Positions 1 through 5,692 are shown, numbered from the stretch's first letter. The stretch is 5,692 nucleotides of DNA from 66-474 sp035547895 (GCA_035547895.1 DASZTT010000080.1:1-5692); one strand, 5' to 3'. Notes: generated from the letters alone by a model not told the origin. Translations and numbers: made by a program.

Positions 1-68
1 CGTCCGCCCGGCAGCATCACGCGAGTTTGGATAGCATCATCACCTTCGACTGCCCGATCGCAGGGTCC

Positions 69-73
69 GAAGG
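69..73 (+). promoter_or_regulatory. Candidate ribosome binding site for the LacI-family gene (GTG start)
   Basis: GAAGG lies 10 nt before the GTG at 84. The alternative TTG at 27 has only GCGAG almost abutting it, which is poor spacing. The site therefore favours the shorter protein, though the match is modest and the leader is GC-rich. Confidence 0.45.
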
Positions 74-83
74 CCGCCGCCGC

Positions 84-1148
84 GTGCAAAGCAAGAAGCG
101 CATCACGTCGTTCGACATCGCCGAAAAGGCAGGGGTCTCGCAGGCCACGGTGTCGCGCGCGCTGCGCGGCGACCCGTCGGTGAGCTGCGAAACCCGCCGA
201 CGCGTGGAAGCTGCCGCGGCAGCGCTCAACTACACCGTCGACAAGAATGCATCGAACCTGCGCGGCCGGCTCACCGGCACGCTGGCGCTGTTGTTCTTCG
301 AAGACCCGACGCCCGACGACTCGCACATCAACCCGTTCTTCCTGTCGATGCTCGGCTCGATCACCCGCGCCTGCGCACGGCACGGTTACGACCTGCTGAT
401 CTCGTTCCAGGAACTCTCGCGCGACTGGCACGCCGATTTCGCGGAGAGCAAGAAAGCCGACGGCATCATCCTGCTCGGCTATGGCGATTACCTGACCCAT
501 ACCAGCCGGCTGGAAAGGCTGCGCGCGCGCGGCACCCGCATCGTCAGCTGGGGCGCGGTGATGCCCGACCAGCCCTGCGTCACCATCGGCTGCGACAACT
601 TCAGCGGCGGCCGCAGCATCACCGAGCACCTGCTCGACCAGGGCTGCCGGCGCATCGCCTTCCTCGGCGACGCATCGCGGCACTTCCCGGAATTCCAGGA
701 ACGCTACCGCGGGCACTTGCAGGCCCTGCGCGCGCGCGGCGTCGTGCCGGACGACGCACTGCAGGTGGATGCGGAAAGCTCGCAACAGGAAGGCCGCCGC
801 GCGACGGAAGCGTTGCTCGCGCGAGGCGAACCATTCGACGCGATCTTCGCCGCCAGCGACCTGATCGCGATCGGCGCCATCGGCGCGCTGTCGGCCCATG
901 GCATCGGCGTGCCGTTCGAGGTCGCGGTGGCGGGCTTCGACGACATTCCGATGGCCAGCTTCGTCAACCCTCCGCTCACGACCGTGCAGCAGGATACGCA
1001 GCGCGCCGGCGAAATGCTGGTGGATAGCCTGTTGCGGCTGATCCACAACGAAGCCGTGGAAAGCCGGATGCTGCCGATGAAATTGATGGTGCGGCGGTCC
1101 AGCCTGTGGCAGGACCTGCCGCATCCCGAACCCGCGAACAAGGATTGA
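84..1148 (+). CDS. LacI/GalR-family transcriptional regulator, probable regulator of the adjacent glucokinase
   Basis: DNA-binding sugar-responsive repressor of 354 residues (usual family length about 330-360). From the GTG at 84, an N-terminal helix-turn-helix spans about residues 7-28 (ITSFDIAEKAGVSQATVSRA). A hinge helix follows at about 54-61 (KNASNLRG), with the leucine that in this family enters a central CG step of the operator. The rest is a periplasmic-binding-protein-like effector domain with family landmarks: DNFSGG near 171, AFLGD near 192, FAASDLIAIGAI near 255 and GFDDIPMASFVNPPLTTVQQD near 284. GTG 84 was chosen because it puts the usual few residues before the helix-turn-helix and has GAAGG ten bases upstream. 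The frame is open to the left edge, so TTG 27 (373 aa) or a start outside the window cannot be excluded. The stop lies 6 nt before the glucokinase start, so a role in controlling glucokinase in response to a sugar is inferred. The effector cannot be read from sequence. Family call very secure; target and ligand uncertain. Confidence 0.93.
   Translation: MQSKKRITSFDIAEKAGVSQATVSRALRGDPSVSCETRRRVEAAAAALNYTVDKNASNLRGRLTGTLALLFFEDPTPDDSHINPFFLSMLGSITRACARHGYDLLISFQELSRDWHADFAESKKADGIILLGYGDYLTHTSRLERLRARGTRIVSWGAVMPDQPCVTIGCDNFSGGRSITEHLLDQGCRRIAFLGDASRHFPEFQERYRGHLQALRARGVVPDDALQVDAESSQQEGRRATEALLARGEPFDAIFAASDLIAIGAIGALSAHGIGVPFEVAVAGFDDIPMASFVNPPLTTVQQDTQRAGEMLVDSLLRLIHNEAVESRMLPMKLMVRRSSLWQDLPHPEPANKD
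1140..1144 (+). promoter_or_regulatory. Ribosome binding site of glucokinase
   Basis: AAGGA overlaps the last codons of the LacI-family gene and sits 10 nt before the ATG at 1155. It decides between that ATG and the ATG at 1148, which overlaps the upstream TGA but is in another frame that carries no glucokinase sequence. Confidence 0.6.
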
Positions 1149-1154
1149 TGGACG

Positions 1155-2129
1155 ATGCAGAAGCTTGCACTGATCGGCGACATCGGCGGCACCAATGCGC
1201 GCTTCGCGCTCACCGACCTCACGGCCGCCGCACCGCAGATCCTCGAAGAACAGACCTTCACCGACGCCGGCTTCCACAGCCTGCGCGACGCCGCACGGCA
1301 TTATCTCGGCGCGACGAATGCGGAGCCGGTGCGCGCCGCGCTCGCGGTCGCCTCGCCCATCGAAGGCGACGACATCACGCTGACCAACCGCGACTGGTCG
1401 TTCAATCGCGACCAGTTGCAACGGGCGCTCGAACTGCAGCATCTGCAACTGATCAATGATTTCGCGGCCATCGCGTGGGCGGCGCCGCATCTCGCGGCCA
1501 CCGACCGCATCGCCATCCACGGCGTGCTCGCCACGCCACCGGAAGGCCCGGTGACGGTGATCGGCGCGGGCACCGGACTCGGCGTGGCGTTGCTGACCGG
1601 CTCCGCCGAGCGCGGCTGGCACGTGGTGCCCACCGAAGGCGGGCACGCAAGTTTCGCCCCCATCGACGACGAGGAGCGCGAGATCGCCGCGTGGCTGCGC
1701 GTCCGCCACGGACGCGTGTCGACGGAACGCCTGCTGAGCGGCCACGGCCTGTCGAACCTCGACGCCTGCCTGCGCGGCATGGCACCGGTTGCGGCACCTG
1801 CGCCGCAACCGGGGTCGCGGCGTTCCAAGGATGTCGTCGATGCGGCGCTGGCGGGCGAAGCCGCCGCCGCGCACGCGCTGCGGCGGTTCTGCCGCATCTA
1901 CGGCGCGGTCGCGGGCGACGCCGCGCTGCTGCACGGTGCCAACACCGTGATGATCGCCGGCGGCGTGGTGCTGCACTTCCTCGATTTCTTCCGCGCCAGC
2001 GAATTCATGGACGCCTTCACCGCCAAGGGCCGCCACGCCAACTACATGCGCCGCATGGCGGTGCAGGTGATCACGCATCCGAATCCGGGCCTGCTCGGCG
2101 CGGCGGTCGCGGTGCGCGCCGCGTCCTGA
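1155..2129 (+). CDS. glk: Glucokinase (E. coli Glk type, non-ROK)
   Basis: Cytoplasmic enzyme that phosphorylates glucose with ATP to glucose 6-phosphate, feeding glycolysis, the Entner-Doudoroff and the pentose phosphate pathways. The 324 residues match the usual length (E. coli 321). The phosphate-binding loop is at 8-16 (GDIGGTNAR). The catalytic aspartate is D102 in LINDFAAIAWA, equivalent to E. coli D100. A second glycine-rich ATP loop is at 137-145 (GAGTGLGVA). Sugar ligands E161 and H164 (PTEGGHASF) and E191 (STERLLSGHGL) correspond to E. coli E157, H160 and E187. The C-terminal GG, KGR and NPGLLGAA motifs (269-316) are intact, so it should be active. It lacks the cysteine-rich zinc motif of ROK glucokinases. 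It begins 6 nt after the LacI-family gene and probably shares its transcript. The region around residues 210-224 is Ala/Pro-rich, a likely variable loop. Family and activity are secure; physiological role (free glucose released from disaccharides or taken up by a non-PTS route) is inferred. Confidence 0.96.
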   Translation: MQKLALIGDIGGTNARFALTDLTAAAPQILEEQTFTDAGFHSLRDAARHYLGATNAEPVRAALAVASPIEGDDITLTNRDWSFNRDQLQRALELQHLQLINDFAAIAWAAPHLAATDRIAIHGVLATPPEGPVTVIGAGTGLGVALLTGSAERGWHVVPTEGGHASFAPIDDEEREIAAWLRVRHGRVSTERLLSGHGLSNLDACLRGMAPVAAPAPQPGSRRSKDVVDAALAGEAAAAHALRRFCRIYGAVAGDAALLHGANTVMIAGGVVLHFLDFFRASEFMDAFTAKGRHANYMRRMAVQVITHPNPGLLGAAVAVRAAS

Positions 2130-2173
2130 CATCCCGCAGCGGCACGCTTGCTGAATCCGCGCCGCGGAGGAAC

Positions 2174-2215
2174 GTTGCCGGGGCCATGCCGCACGTCCAT
2201 GATGGTGCCGGCAAC
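2174..2215 (+). repeat. Inverted repeat with 8-bp perfect arms between glk and the antiporter gene
   Basis: GTTGCCGG at 2174-2181 is exactly complementary to CCGGCAAC at 2208-2215, with 26 nt between. Inside, CCAT (2184-2187) can pair with ATGG (2202-2205) after one mismatch and one G-U pair, giving an extended hairpin with a 14-nt loop. There is no T run after the right arm, so it is not a canonical intrinsic terminator. It could be a 3' stabilising hairpin for the lacI-glk mRNA, a processing site or a protein-binding dyad. The complementarity is seen directly; the function is unknown, and chance pairing in GC-rich DNA is possible. Confidence 0.4.
2175..2203 (+). promoter_or_regulatory. Weak sigma70-like promoter candidate for the antiporter gene
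   Basis: TTGCCG (2175-2180; 4 of 6 to TTGACA), a 17-nt spacer and CATGAT (2198-2203; 4 of 6 to TATAAT) are correctly spaced. Transcription would start near 2210, about 35 nt before the antiporter ATG. The match is weak and such matches arise often by chance, so this is only a candidate. The -35 element lies in the left arm of the inverted repeat and the predicted start falls in the right arm. Confidence 0.2.
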
Positions 2216-2223
2216 CGCGTGTT

Positions 2224-2229
2224 GAAGGA
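2224..2229 (+). promoter_or_regulatory. Ribosome binding site of the antiporter gene
   Basis: GAAGGA ends 14 nt before the ATG at 2244, somewhat longer than ideal. An in-frame TGA at 2223-2225 rules out any earlier start, which makes 2244 the first possible ATG. A much stronger GGAGGA at 2166-2171 is too far away to serve this start. Confidence 0.45.
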
Positions 2230-2243
2230 CCAACCTCGCGACC

Positions 2244-3485
2244 ATGCATCCCGCGGAACTCCTCGCCTTCGCCGGTCTCGGCGCCGTGATCCTGATCGTG
2301 GCGTGGCTGCCGCTGTGGCTGGAGCGGTTGCCGCTGACGTTGCCGATGCTAGCGGTCGGCGCCGGCTATCTTGCGTTCCTGTTCACGCCCGACCTGGCAT
2401 CGCCGCAGGCGCATCCGCGCATCGCGACCGTGCTGCTGGAAGTGGTGCTGATCGTTGCCGTGATGGGCGCAGGCCTGAGCATCGACCGCCGCTTCTCATG
2501 GCGCGGATGGGGCAGCGCCTGGCGCCTGCTGGTGATCGTGATGCCGTTGTCGATCGCGGCGCTGGCGGCGCTGGGCCGGGGACTGCTCGGCTTGCCGCTG
2601 GGTGTGGCCGTGCTGCTGGGCGCCATCCTCGCGCCCACCGACCCGGTACTGGCGTCATCGGTGCAGGTGGGGCCACCCGGCGTCGGCGAAGAAGGCGAGA
2701 CGCGCTTCGCGCTCACCTCGGAAGCGGGTTTGAATGATGGACTTGCACTGCCGTTCCTTGCACTCGGCGCCGCGATGACGGCGCATGCTTCGCGGTCTGG
2801 CTGGTGGATCGCGCGCTGGTTCGGCGTGGAAATGGTGTGGGGTGTCGCGGTCGCTGCCGTGGTCGGCTTCGCGAGCGGCTGGCTGCTGGTGAAGGGCAAT
2901 CACCTGCTGCCGGAACGCATCCAGCTCTCGCAGTCCAACGAAGGCGTGGCGTCGGTGGGTCTGGCATTCCTGGTGTACGCAGCCGCCGGCGCCGCGCACG
3001 CTTACGGCTTCGTCGCGGTGTTCGCAGCCGCGATCACGTTGCGAAGGTTCGGCCGCGCACTGGAGTACGCGCAGCGGCTGACCGCGTCGGCGCGCCGTCT
3101 CGAACGTCTGCTGGCGTTCCTTGTATTCGGATTGTTCGGCGGTGCGATCGCCAGCGGCGTACTGGGCGGCATCGGCTGGCGCGAAGTGGCGTTCGCGCTG
3201 CTGGCGCTGCTGGTCGTCCGCCCCATCGCCTCGCTGCTCGGCTTTGCCGGATCTGTGCATCCAATGCCGGTCCGGCTTGCCGTCGGCTATTTCGGGATTC
3301 GCGGACTCGGTTCGCTGTACTACATCAGCTACGCCGTCGGCGCCGACCCGGACCACGACCAGCATGGCCTGTGGTCGATCACCGCACTGGTGGTGCTGTT
3401 CTCGATAGTGTTGTACGGCGTCACCGCGCGCCCCGCGCTGCGGCTGCTGGATCGGGCGATGGGGCGTAAAGAGCCGGACGGCTAG
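2244..3485 (+). CDS. Cation/proton antiporter, CPA1 (Na+/H+ exchanger) family
   Basis: Inner-membrane exchanger of 413 residues, probably trading Na+ or K+ for H+ in pH and ion homeostasis. The chain is almost wholly hydrophobic, with about 12 segments, roughly at 5-24, 30-47, 63-80, 93-110, 115-138, 160-180, 190-214, 232-250, 252-266, 288-308, 312-335, 343-364 and 376-394 (the exact count is uncertain). Family motifs are present. LAPTDPV (129-135) is the unwound-helix Thr-Asp pair. SEAGLNDGLALP (159-170) carries the Asn-Asp ion site, which in CPA1 proteins usually means electroneutral exchange, whereas Asp-Asp marks electrogenic CPA2 types. RPI at 326-328 and GIRGLGS at 351-357 match the conserved arginines of the late helices. 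There is no long cytoplasmic C-terminal domain: only about 19 residues follow the last segment. It lies 114 nt after glk on the same strand, so it may be read through or use its own promoter. Its stop overlaps the stop of the convergent transferase gene. Family secure; transported ion unknown. Confidence 0.92.
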   Translation: MHPAELLAFAGLGAVILIVAWLPLWLERLPLTLPMLAVGAGYLAFLFTPDLASPQAHPRIATVLLEVVLIVAVMGAGLSIDRRFSWRGWGSAWRLLVIVMPLSIAALAALGRGLLGLPLGVAVLLGAILAPTDPVLASSVQVGPPGVGEEGETRFALTSEAGLNDGLALPFLALGAAMTAHASRSGWWIARWFGVEMVWGVAVAAVVGFASGWLLVKGNHLLPERIQLSQSNEGVASVGLAFLVYAAAGAAHAYGFVAVFAAAITLRRFGRALEYAQRLTASARRLERLLAFLVFGLFGGAIASGVLGGIGWREVAFALLALLVVRPIASLLGFAGSVHPMPVRLAVGYFGIRGLGSLYYISYAVGADPDHDQHGLWSITALVVLFSIVLYGVTARPALRLLDRAMGRKEPDG

Positions 3486-4234
3486 GAAACGCGCGCCTGC
3501 ACCGGCCTGACCGGGCCGCCGCCCACGCTGGTCGCGGTCAGTTTCGCACCGGCCGCGCGCAGCGCGTCGCGTTGCCCGGCAAGCGGCACCCGCAGGCTGC
3601 AGTCCTCGAATCGCGCGAGCGTGCGGAACGCCGGCAGGTCCCAAGTGCGCTCCAGCAAGCCGGCCGTCCGCGGCCACCGCGCGGCGTCGATTTCGTAACG
3701 CACGAATTGCGCCGTGCGGAAGTAGCTTGCGATGCTGATGTCCGCGATCGACGGCACGCCGAAAAGAAATCCGTGCGTTGGAACCTGTGGTTCCAGGTAA
3801 TCCAGCGCCTCGGGAACTTCGATCTCCCGCGCGCGCTGCACTACCGCCTGGTCCGGAGGCTGGCCGGTGGTGCGCTTCTTGATGGAGATTTCGTAGAACA
3901 ACCGCCACACCAGCCCGTCCGCAAGCCGCGTATCGGCGTACTCCTCCAGCCAGCGCGCACGCGCGCGCTGGGCGATGTCGCGGGGATAGAGCGAAGGCTC
4001 GGGAAACTTGTCCTCGAGGTACTGGCAGATGACCGACGAGTCGGTGAGCACCAGGTCGCCATCGATCAACACGGGCACGCGCTTCAACGGACTCAGCTTC
4101 GCGAAAACCTCGTTGCCCACGAACGGGGCGATCGGATCGATCTCGTAGTCGATCCCCTTCGTCTCCAGGAATACCAGCACCTTGCGCACGTAGGGCGAGA
4201 TGTAACTGCCGATCACCGTGAGGCCGGGCATCAT
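3482..4234 (-). CDS. Glutathione S-transferase family protein
   Basis: Soluble protein of 250 residues in the GST fold, probably conjugating or otherwise handling glutathione with an electrophilic substrate. The N-terminal thioredoxin-like domain (about 5-80) has the catalytic-region sequence GSYISPYVRKVLVFLETKGI (9-28), with Ser13 a candidate for activating glutathione. It also has the cis-proline loop RVPVLIDGD (52-60) and the glutathione gamma-glutamyl-binding DSSVI (65-69). The helical C-terminal domain (about 87-215) contains ADISIASYF (164-172), the conserved N-capping motif of the family. After about 215 a tail of some 35 residues, Ala/Gly/Arg/Val-rich, goes beyond the fold core. Two adjacent ATG codons (4234 and 4231) are possible starts; GGGA at 4244-4241 suits either, so the protein has 250 or 249 residues. 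It is transcribed from the same strand as uvrB, 90 nt downstream, and faces the antiporter gene. The class and substrate cannot be told from sequence. Confidence 0.92.
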   Translation of the reverse strand: MMPGLTVIGSYISPYVRKVLVFLETKGIDYEIDPIAPFVGNEVFAKLSPLKRVPVLIDGDLVLTDSSVICQYLEDKFPEPSLYPRDIAQRARARWLEEYADTRLADGLVWRLFYEISIKKRTTGQPPDQAVVQRAREIEVPEALDYLEPQVPTHGFLFGVPSIADISIASYFRTAQFVRYEIDAARWPRTAGLLERTWDLPAFRTLARFEDCSLRVPLAGQRDALRAAGAKLTATSVGGGPVRPVQARVS

Positions 4235-4240
4235 GTGTGT

Positions 4241-4244
4241 TCCC
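4241..4244 (-). promoter_or_regulatory. Weak ribosome binding site of the GST gene
   Basis: On the minus strand GGGA precedes the first ATG (4234) by 6 nt and the second (4231) by 9 nt. The match is short, so it does not decide between the two starts, although the spacing slightly favours the second. Confidence 0.35.
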
Positions 4245-4246
4245 GC

Positions 4247-4264
4247 TGATGGGGGCGTCCATCA
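4247..4264 (-). repeat. 6-bp perfect dyad in the leader of the GST gene
   Basis: On the minus strand TGATGG, a 6-nt spacer and CCATCA form a perfect inverted repeat just upstream of the ribosome binding site. It shares TGAT with the TATGAT box at 4266-4261, so a protein bound here would cover the start of transcription. It may instead be a small RNA hairpin in the leader, or chance. No regulator for it is encoded nearby except the LacI-family gene, whose link to this site has no support. Confidence 0.35.
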
Positions 4265-4266
4265 TA
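4261..4266 (-). promoter_or_regulatory. Candidate -10 element (TATGAT) for the GST gene
   Basis: TATGAT on the minus strand matches the sigma70 -10 consensus at 5 of 6 positions, in otherwise GC-rich DNA, and would start transcription about 20 nt before the GST ATG. No recognisable -35 hexamer lies 16-18 nt upstream, and no TG extension precedes the box, so the promoter would need an activator or be weak. It lies in the 90-nt gap after uvrB, which suggests the GST gene need not depend on uvrB readthrough. Confidence 0.35.
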
Positions 4267-4324
4267 GGAGGTGGCCGGCGTCCCGCCTGCAGCAGATTCC
4301 TGCACGATCCGGCGCGGCAAACCG

Positions 4325-5692
4325 CTACTGCATCAACGCCTGCTCGCGGACGCGATGGATTTCATCGCGCAGGCGCGCGGCTTCCTCGAATTCCAGGTCC
4401 TGCGCGTGCTTGTACATGCGCGATTCCAGTTTCCTGATGAGCGCCGCGGCGGCGTGCGCGTCGAGCAATGAATAGTCCGCGGCTTCCTCGGCGACCTTGC
4501 GCACCGGCTCCGCCTGGCCTTTGCCGCGGCCTCGTCCGCGTCCGCGCGATGACGGCTCCTCGCGCGCGCCTTCCATCACTTCGGTGATGTTGCGCACGAT
4601 GGTGGTGGGCGTGATGCCGTGTTCGAGGTTGTATTCGATCTGTTTGTTGCGGCGGCGGTCCGTTTCGTCGATCGCAGCCTGGATGGATTTGGTGATGGTG
4701 TCGGCGTACAGGATCGCCTTGCCGCGCACGTTGCGCGCGGCGCGGCCGATCGTCTGGATCAGTGAACCGGTGGATCGCAGGTAGCCTTCCTTGTCGGCGT
4801 CGAGGATCGCCACCAGCGATACCTCGGGCATGTCGAGCCCCTCGCGAAGCAGGTTGATACCGACCAGCACGTCGAACTTGCCGAGCCGCAGGTCACGGAT
4901 GATCTCCACGCGCTCGACGGTTTCGATGTCCGCGTGCAGATACCGCACGCGCACGTCCTGTTCGGCCAGGAAGTCGGTGAGGTTTTCCGCCATGCGTTTG
5001 GTGAGCGTGGTGATCAACACGCGATCGCCCAGCTTCACCCGCTCGCGGATTTCGCCCAGCACGTCGTCGACCTGCGAGCGCACCGGGCGAATCTCCACCT
5101 GCGGATCGACCAGCCCGGTCGGGCGCACCACCAGCTCGACCACGCTGCCGCCGGACTGGCGAAGTTCGTACGGGCCGGGCGTCGCCGACACGAAGATCGT
5201 GCGCGGCTCGCGTTGTTCCCATTCCTCGAATTTCAGCGGGCGGTTGTCGAGCGCGCTCGGCAGCCGGAACCCGAATTCGACCAGCGTTTCCTTGCGCGAG
5301 CGGTCGCCCTTGTACATCGCGCCGAGCTGCGGGATCGTGACGTGCGATTCGTCCACCACCAGCAATGCATCGGACGGCAGGTAATCGAACAACGTGGGCG
5401 GCGGCTGGCCGGGCAGTCGCCGCGTGAGGTGCCGCGAATAGTTCTCGATGCCCTGGCAGTAGCCGACCTCGTGCATCATTTCCATGTCATACATGGTCCG
5501 CTGCTCGAGCCGCTGCGCTTCCAGCAGCTTGTTGGCGCCGCGCAGCACTTCGAGGCGTTCGGCCAACTCCGCCTTGATCGTGTCGATCGCGTTGAGCACG
5601 CTTTCGCGGGTCGAGGCGTAATGCGTGGCCGGATACACCACGCAGCGCGGCAGCTTGCGCAGGATGTCGCCGGTCAGCGGATCGAACATCGA
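4325..5692 (-). CDS. uvrB: UvrABC system protein B (excinuclease helicase subunit), C-terminal part, start beyond the window
   Basis: Damage-verification helicase of nucleotide excision repair. It is delivered to lesions by UvrA, then recruits UvrC for incision; cytoplasmic. About 455 residues are visible, and the frame stays open through the right edge. The first residues (SMFDPLTGDI) align with the LFDPLTGQ region of E. coli UvrB (673 aa), so roughly the first third, with the Walker A motif and beta hairpin, is missing. Counting from the visible Met at 5689: motif II DESH at 113-116, SATPG at 168-172, RVLITTLTKRMAE (223-235), GINLLREGLDMPEVSL (277-292) and the motif VI arginine region QTIGRAARNV (312-321). 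A C-terminal UVR domain at about 416-450 (KLESRMYKHAQDLEFEEAARLRDE) contacts UvrC. All visible motifs are intact. The linker at 380-391 is an Arg-Gly repeat (RGRGRGRGKG). The Met at 5689 is internal, not the start. The GST gene follows 90 nt downstream on the same strand. Confidence 0.98.
   Translation of the reverse strand, partial: SMFDPLTGDILRKLPRCVVYPATHYASTRESVLNAIDTIKAELAERLEVLRGANKLLEAQRLEQRTMYDMEMMHEVGYCQGIENYSRHLTRRLPGQPPPTLFDYLPSDALLVVDESHVTIPQLGAMYKGDRSRKETLVEFGFRLPSALDNRPLKFEEWEQREPRTIFVSATPGPYELRQSGGSVVELVVRPTGLVDPQVEIRPVRSQVDDVLGEIRERVKLGDRVLITTLTKRMAENLTDFLAEQDVRVRYLHADIETVERVEIIRDLRLGKFDVLVGINLLREGLDMPEVSLVAILDADKEGYLRSTGSLIQTIGRAARNVRGKAILYADTITKSIQAAIDETDRRRNKQIEYNLEHGITPTTIVRNITEVMEGAREEPSSRGRGRGRGKGQAEPVRKVAEEAADYSLLDAHAAAALIRKLESRMYKHAQDLEFEEAARLRDEIHRVREQALMQ

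Noticed and set aside
2166..2188. Strong GGAGGA followed by ATG at 2186, suggesting a gene start between glk and the antiporter gene
   Set aside because: Spacing to the ATG is 14 nt, and the frame runs into the antiporter gene giving an Arg-rich shadow product. Probably chance in GC-rich sequence.
2175..2225. A 16-codon open frame (TTG 2175 to TGA 2225, with ATGs at 2199 and 2202) as a leader peptide of the antiporter gene
   Set aside because: Very short, no good ribosome site for the ATGs, no telling composition; too little to support.
1475..2737. A 420-codon plus-strand open frame across glk and the antiporter gene
   Set aside because: The product is extremely Arg-rich and overlaps two well-supported genes in another frame, so it is a shadow.
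2655..4265. A 536-codon open frame on the minus strand across the antiporter and GST genes
   Set aside because: It is an out-of-phase reading of the GST gene followed by the antisense of the antiporter gene. Its product is Arg/Ala/Gln-rich with no family motif, as expected of spurious open frames in GC-rich DNA.
4235..4324. Intrinsic terminator for uvrB in the spacer before the GST gene
   Set aside because: Only short GC-rich pairings (such as TGCAG/CTGCA) are present and no T run follows on the minus strand.
4791..5384. A 197-codon Ser/Thr/Arg-rich plus-strand frame antisense to uvrB
   Set aside because: It lies wholly within highly conserved uvrB coding sequence, and its composition is what antisense reading of GC-rich codons gives.
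1..5692. A new defence, mobile or biosynthetic system
   Set aside because: All five genes belong to well-known families, spacers are short, and I see no transposase, integrase, toxin-antitoxin pair, repeat array, tRNA or change in base composition that would mark an island.

Overview
This is a GC-rich window whose codons end mostly in G or C. It holds five protein-coding genes and very little non-coding DNA. Gene content and protein character suggest a high-GC gammaproteobacterium, most likely of the Xanthomonadales (Xanthomonas, Lysobacter or Rhodanobacter-like): an E. coli-type (non-ROK) glucokinase, and a UvrB that reads closely along E. coli UvrB but has an Arg-Gly-rich linker. The taxonomic placement is inference from recalled family resemblance, not a database result.

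Layout: (1) 84-1148, plus strand: a LacI/GalR-family repressor. (2) 1155-2129, plus: glucokinase, 6 nt downstream and almost certainly cotranscribed, so the pair looks like a small sugar-responsive operon. (3) 2130-2243: a 114-nt spacer with an 8-bp perfect inverted repeat and a weak promoter-like match. (4) 2244-3485, plus: a CPA1-type cation/proton antiporter of about 12 membrane segments. (5) 3482-4234, minus: a glutathione S-transferase-like protein that converges on the antiporter, the two stop codons sharing one CTAG. (6) 4235-4324: a 90-nt spacer with a TATGAT box and an overlapping 6-bp dyad in front of the transferase gene. (7) 4325-5692, minus: the C-terminal two thirds of the UvrB excision-repair helicase, whose start lies beyond the right edge.

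Functionally the left half concerns glucose phosphorylation and its local control. The antiporter serves ion and pH homeostasis, and the right half holds a detoxification-type enzyme downstream of a DNA-repair gene. I see no mobile element, CRISPR array, RNA gene, prophage signature or unknown multi-gene system. The window reads as ordinary core chromosome. The points worth a second look are small regulatory dyads, start-site choices and the overlapping convergent gene ends.
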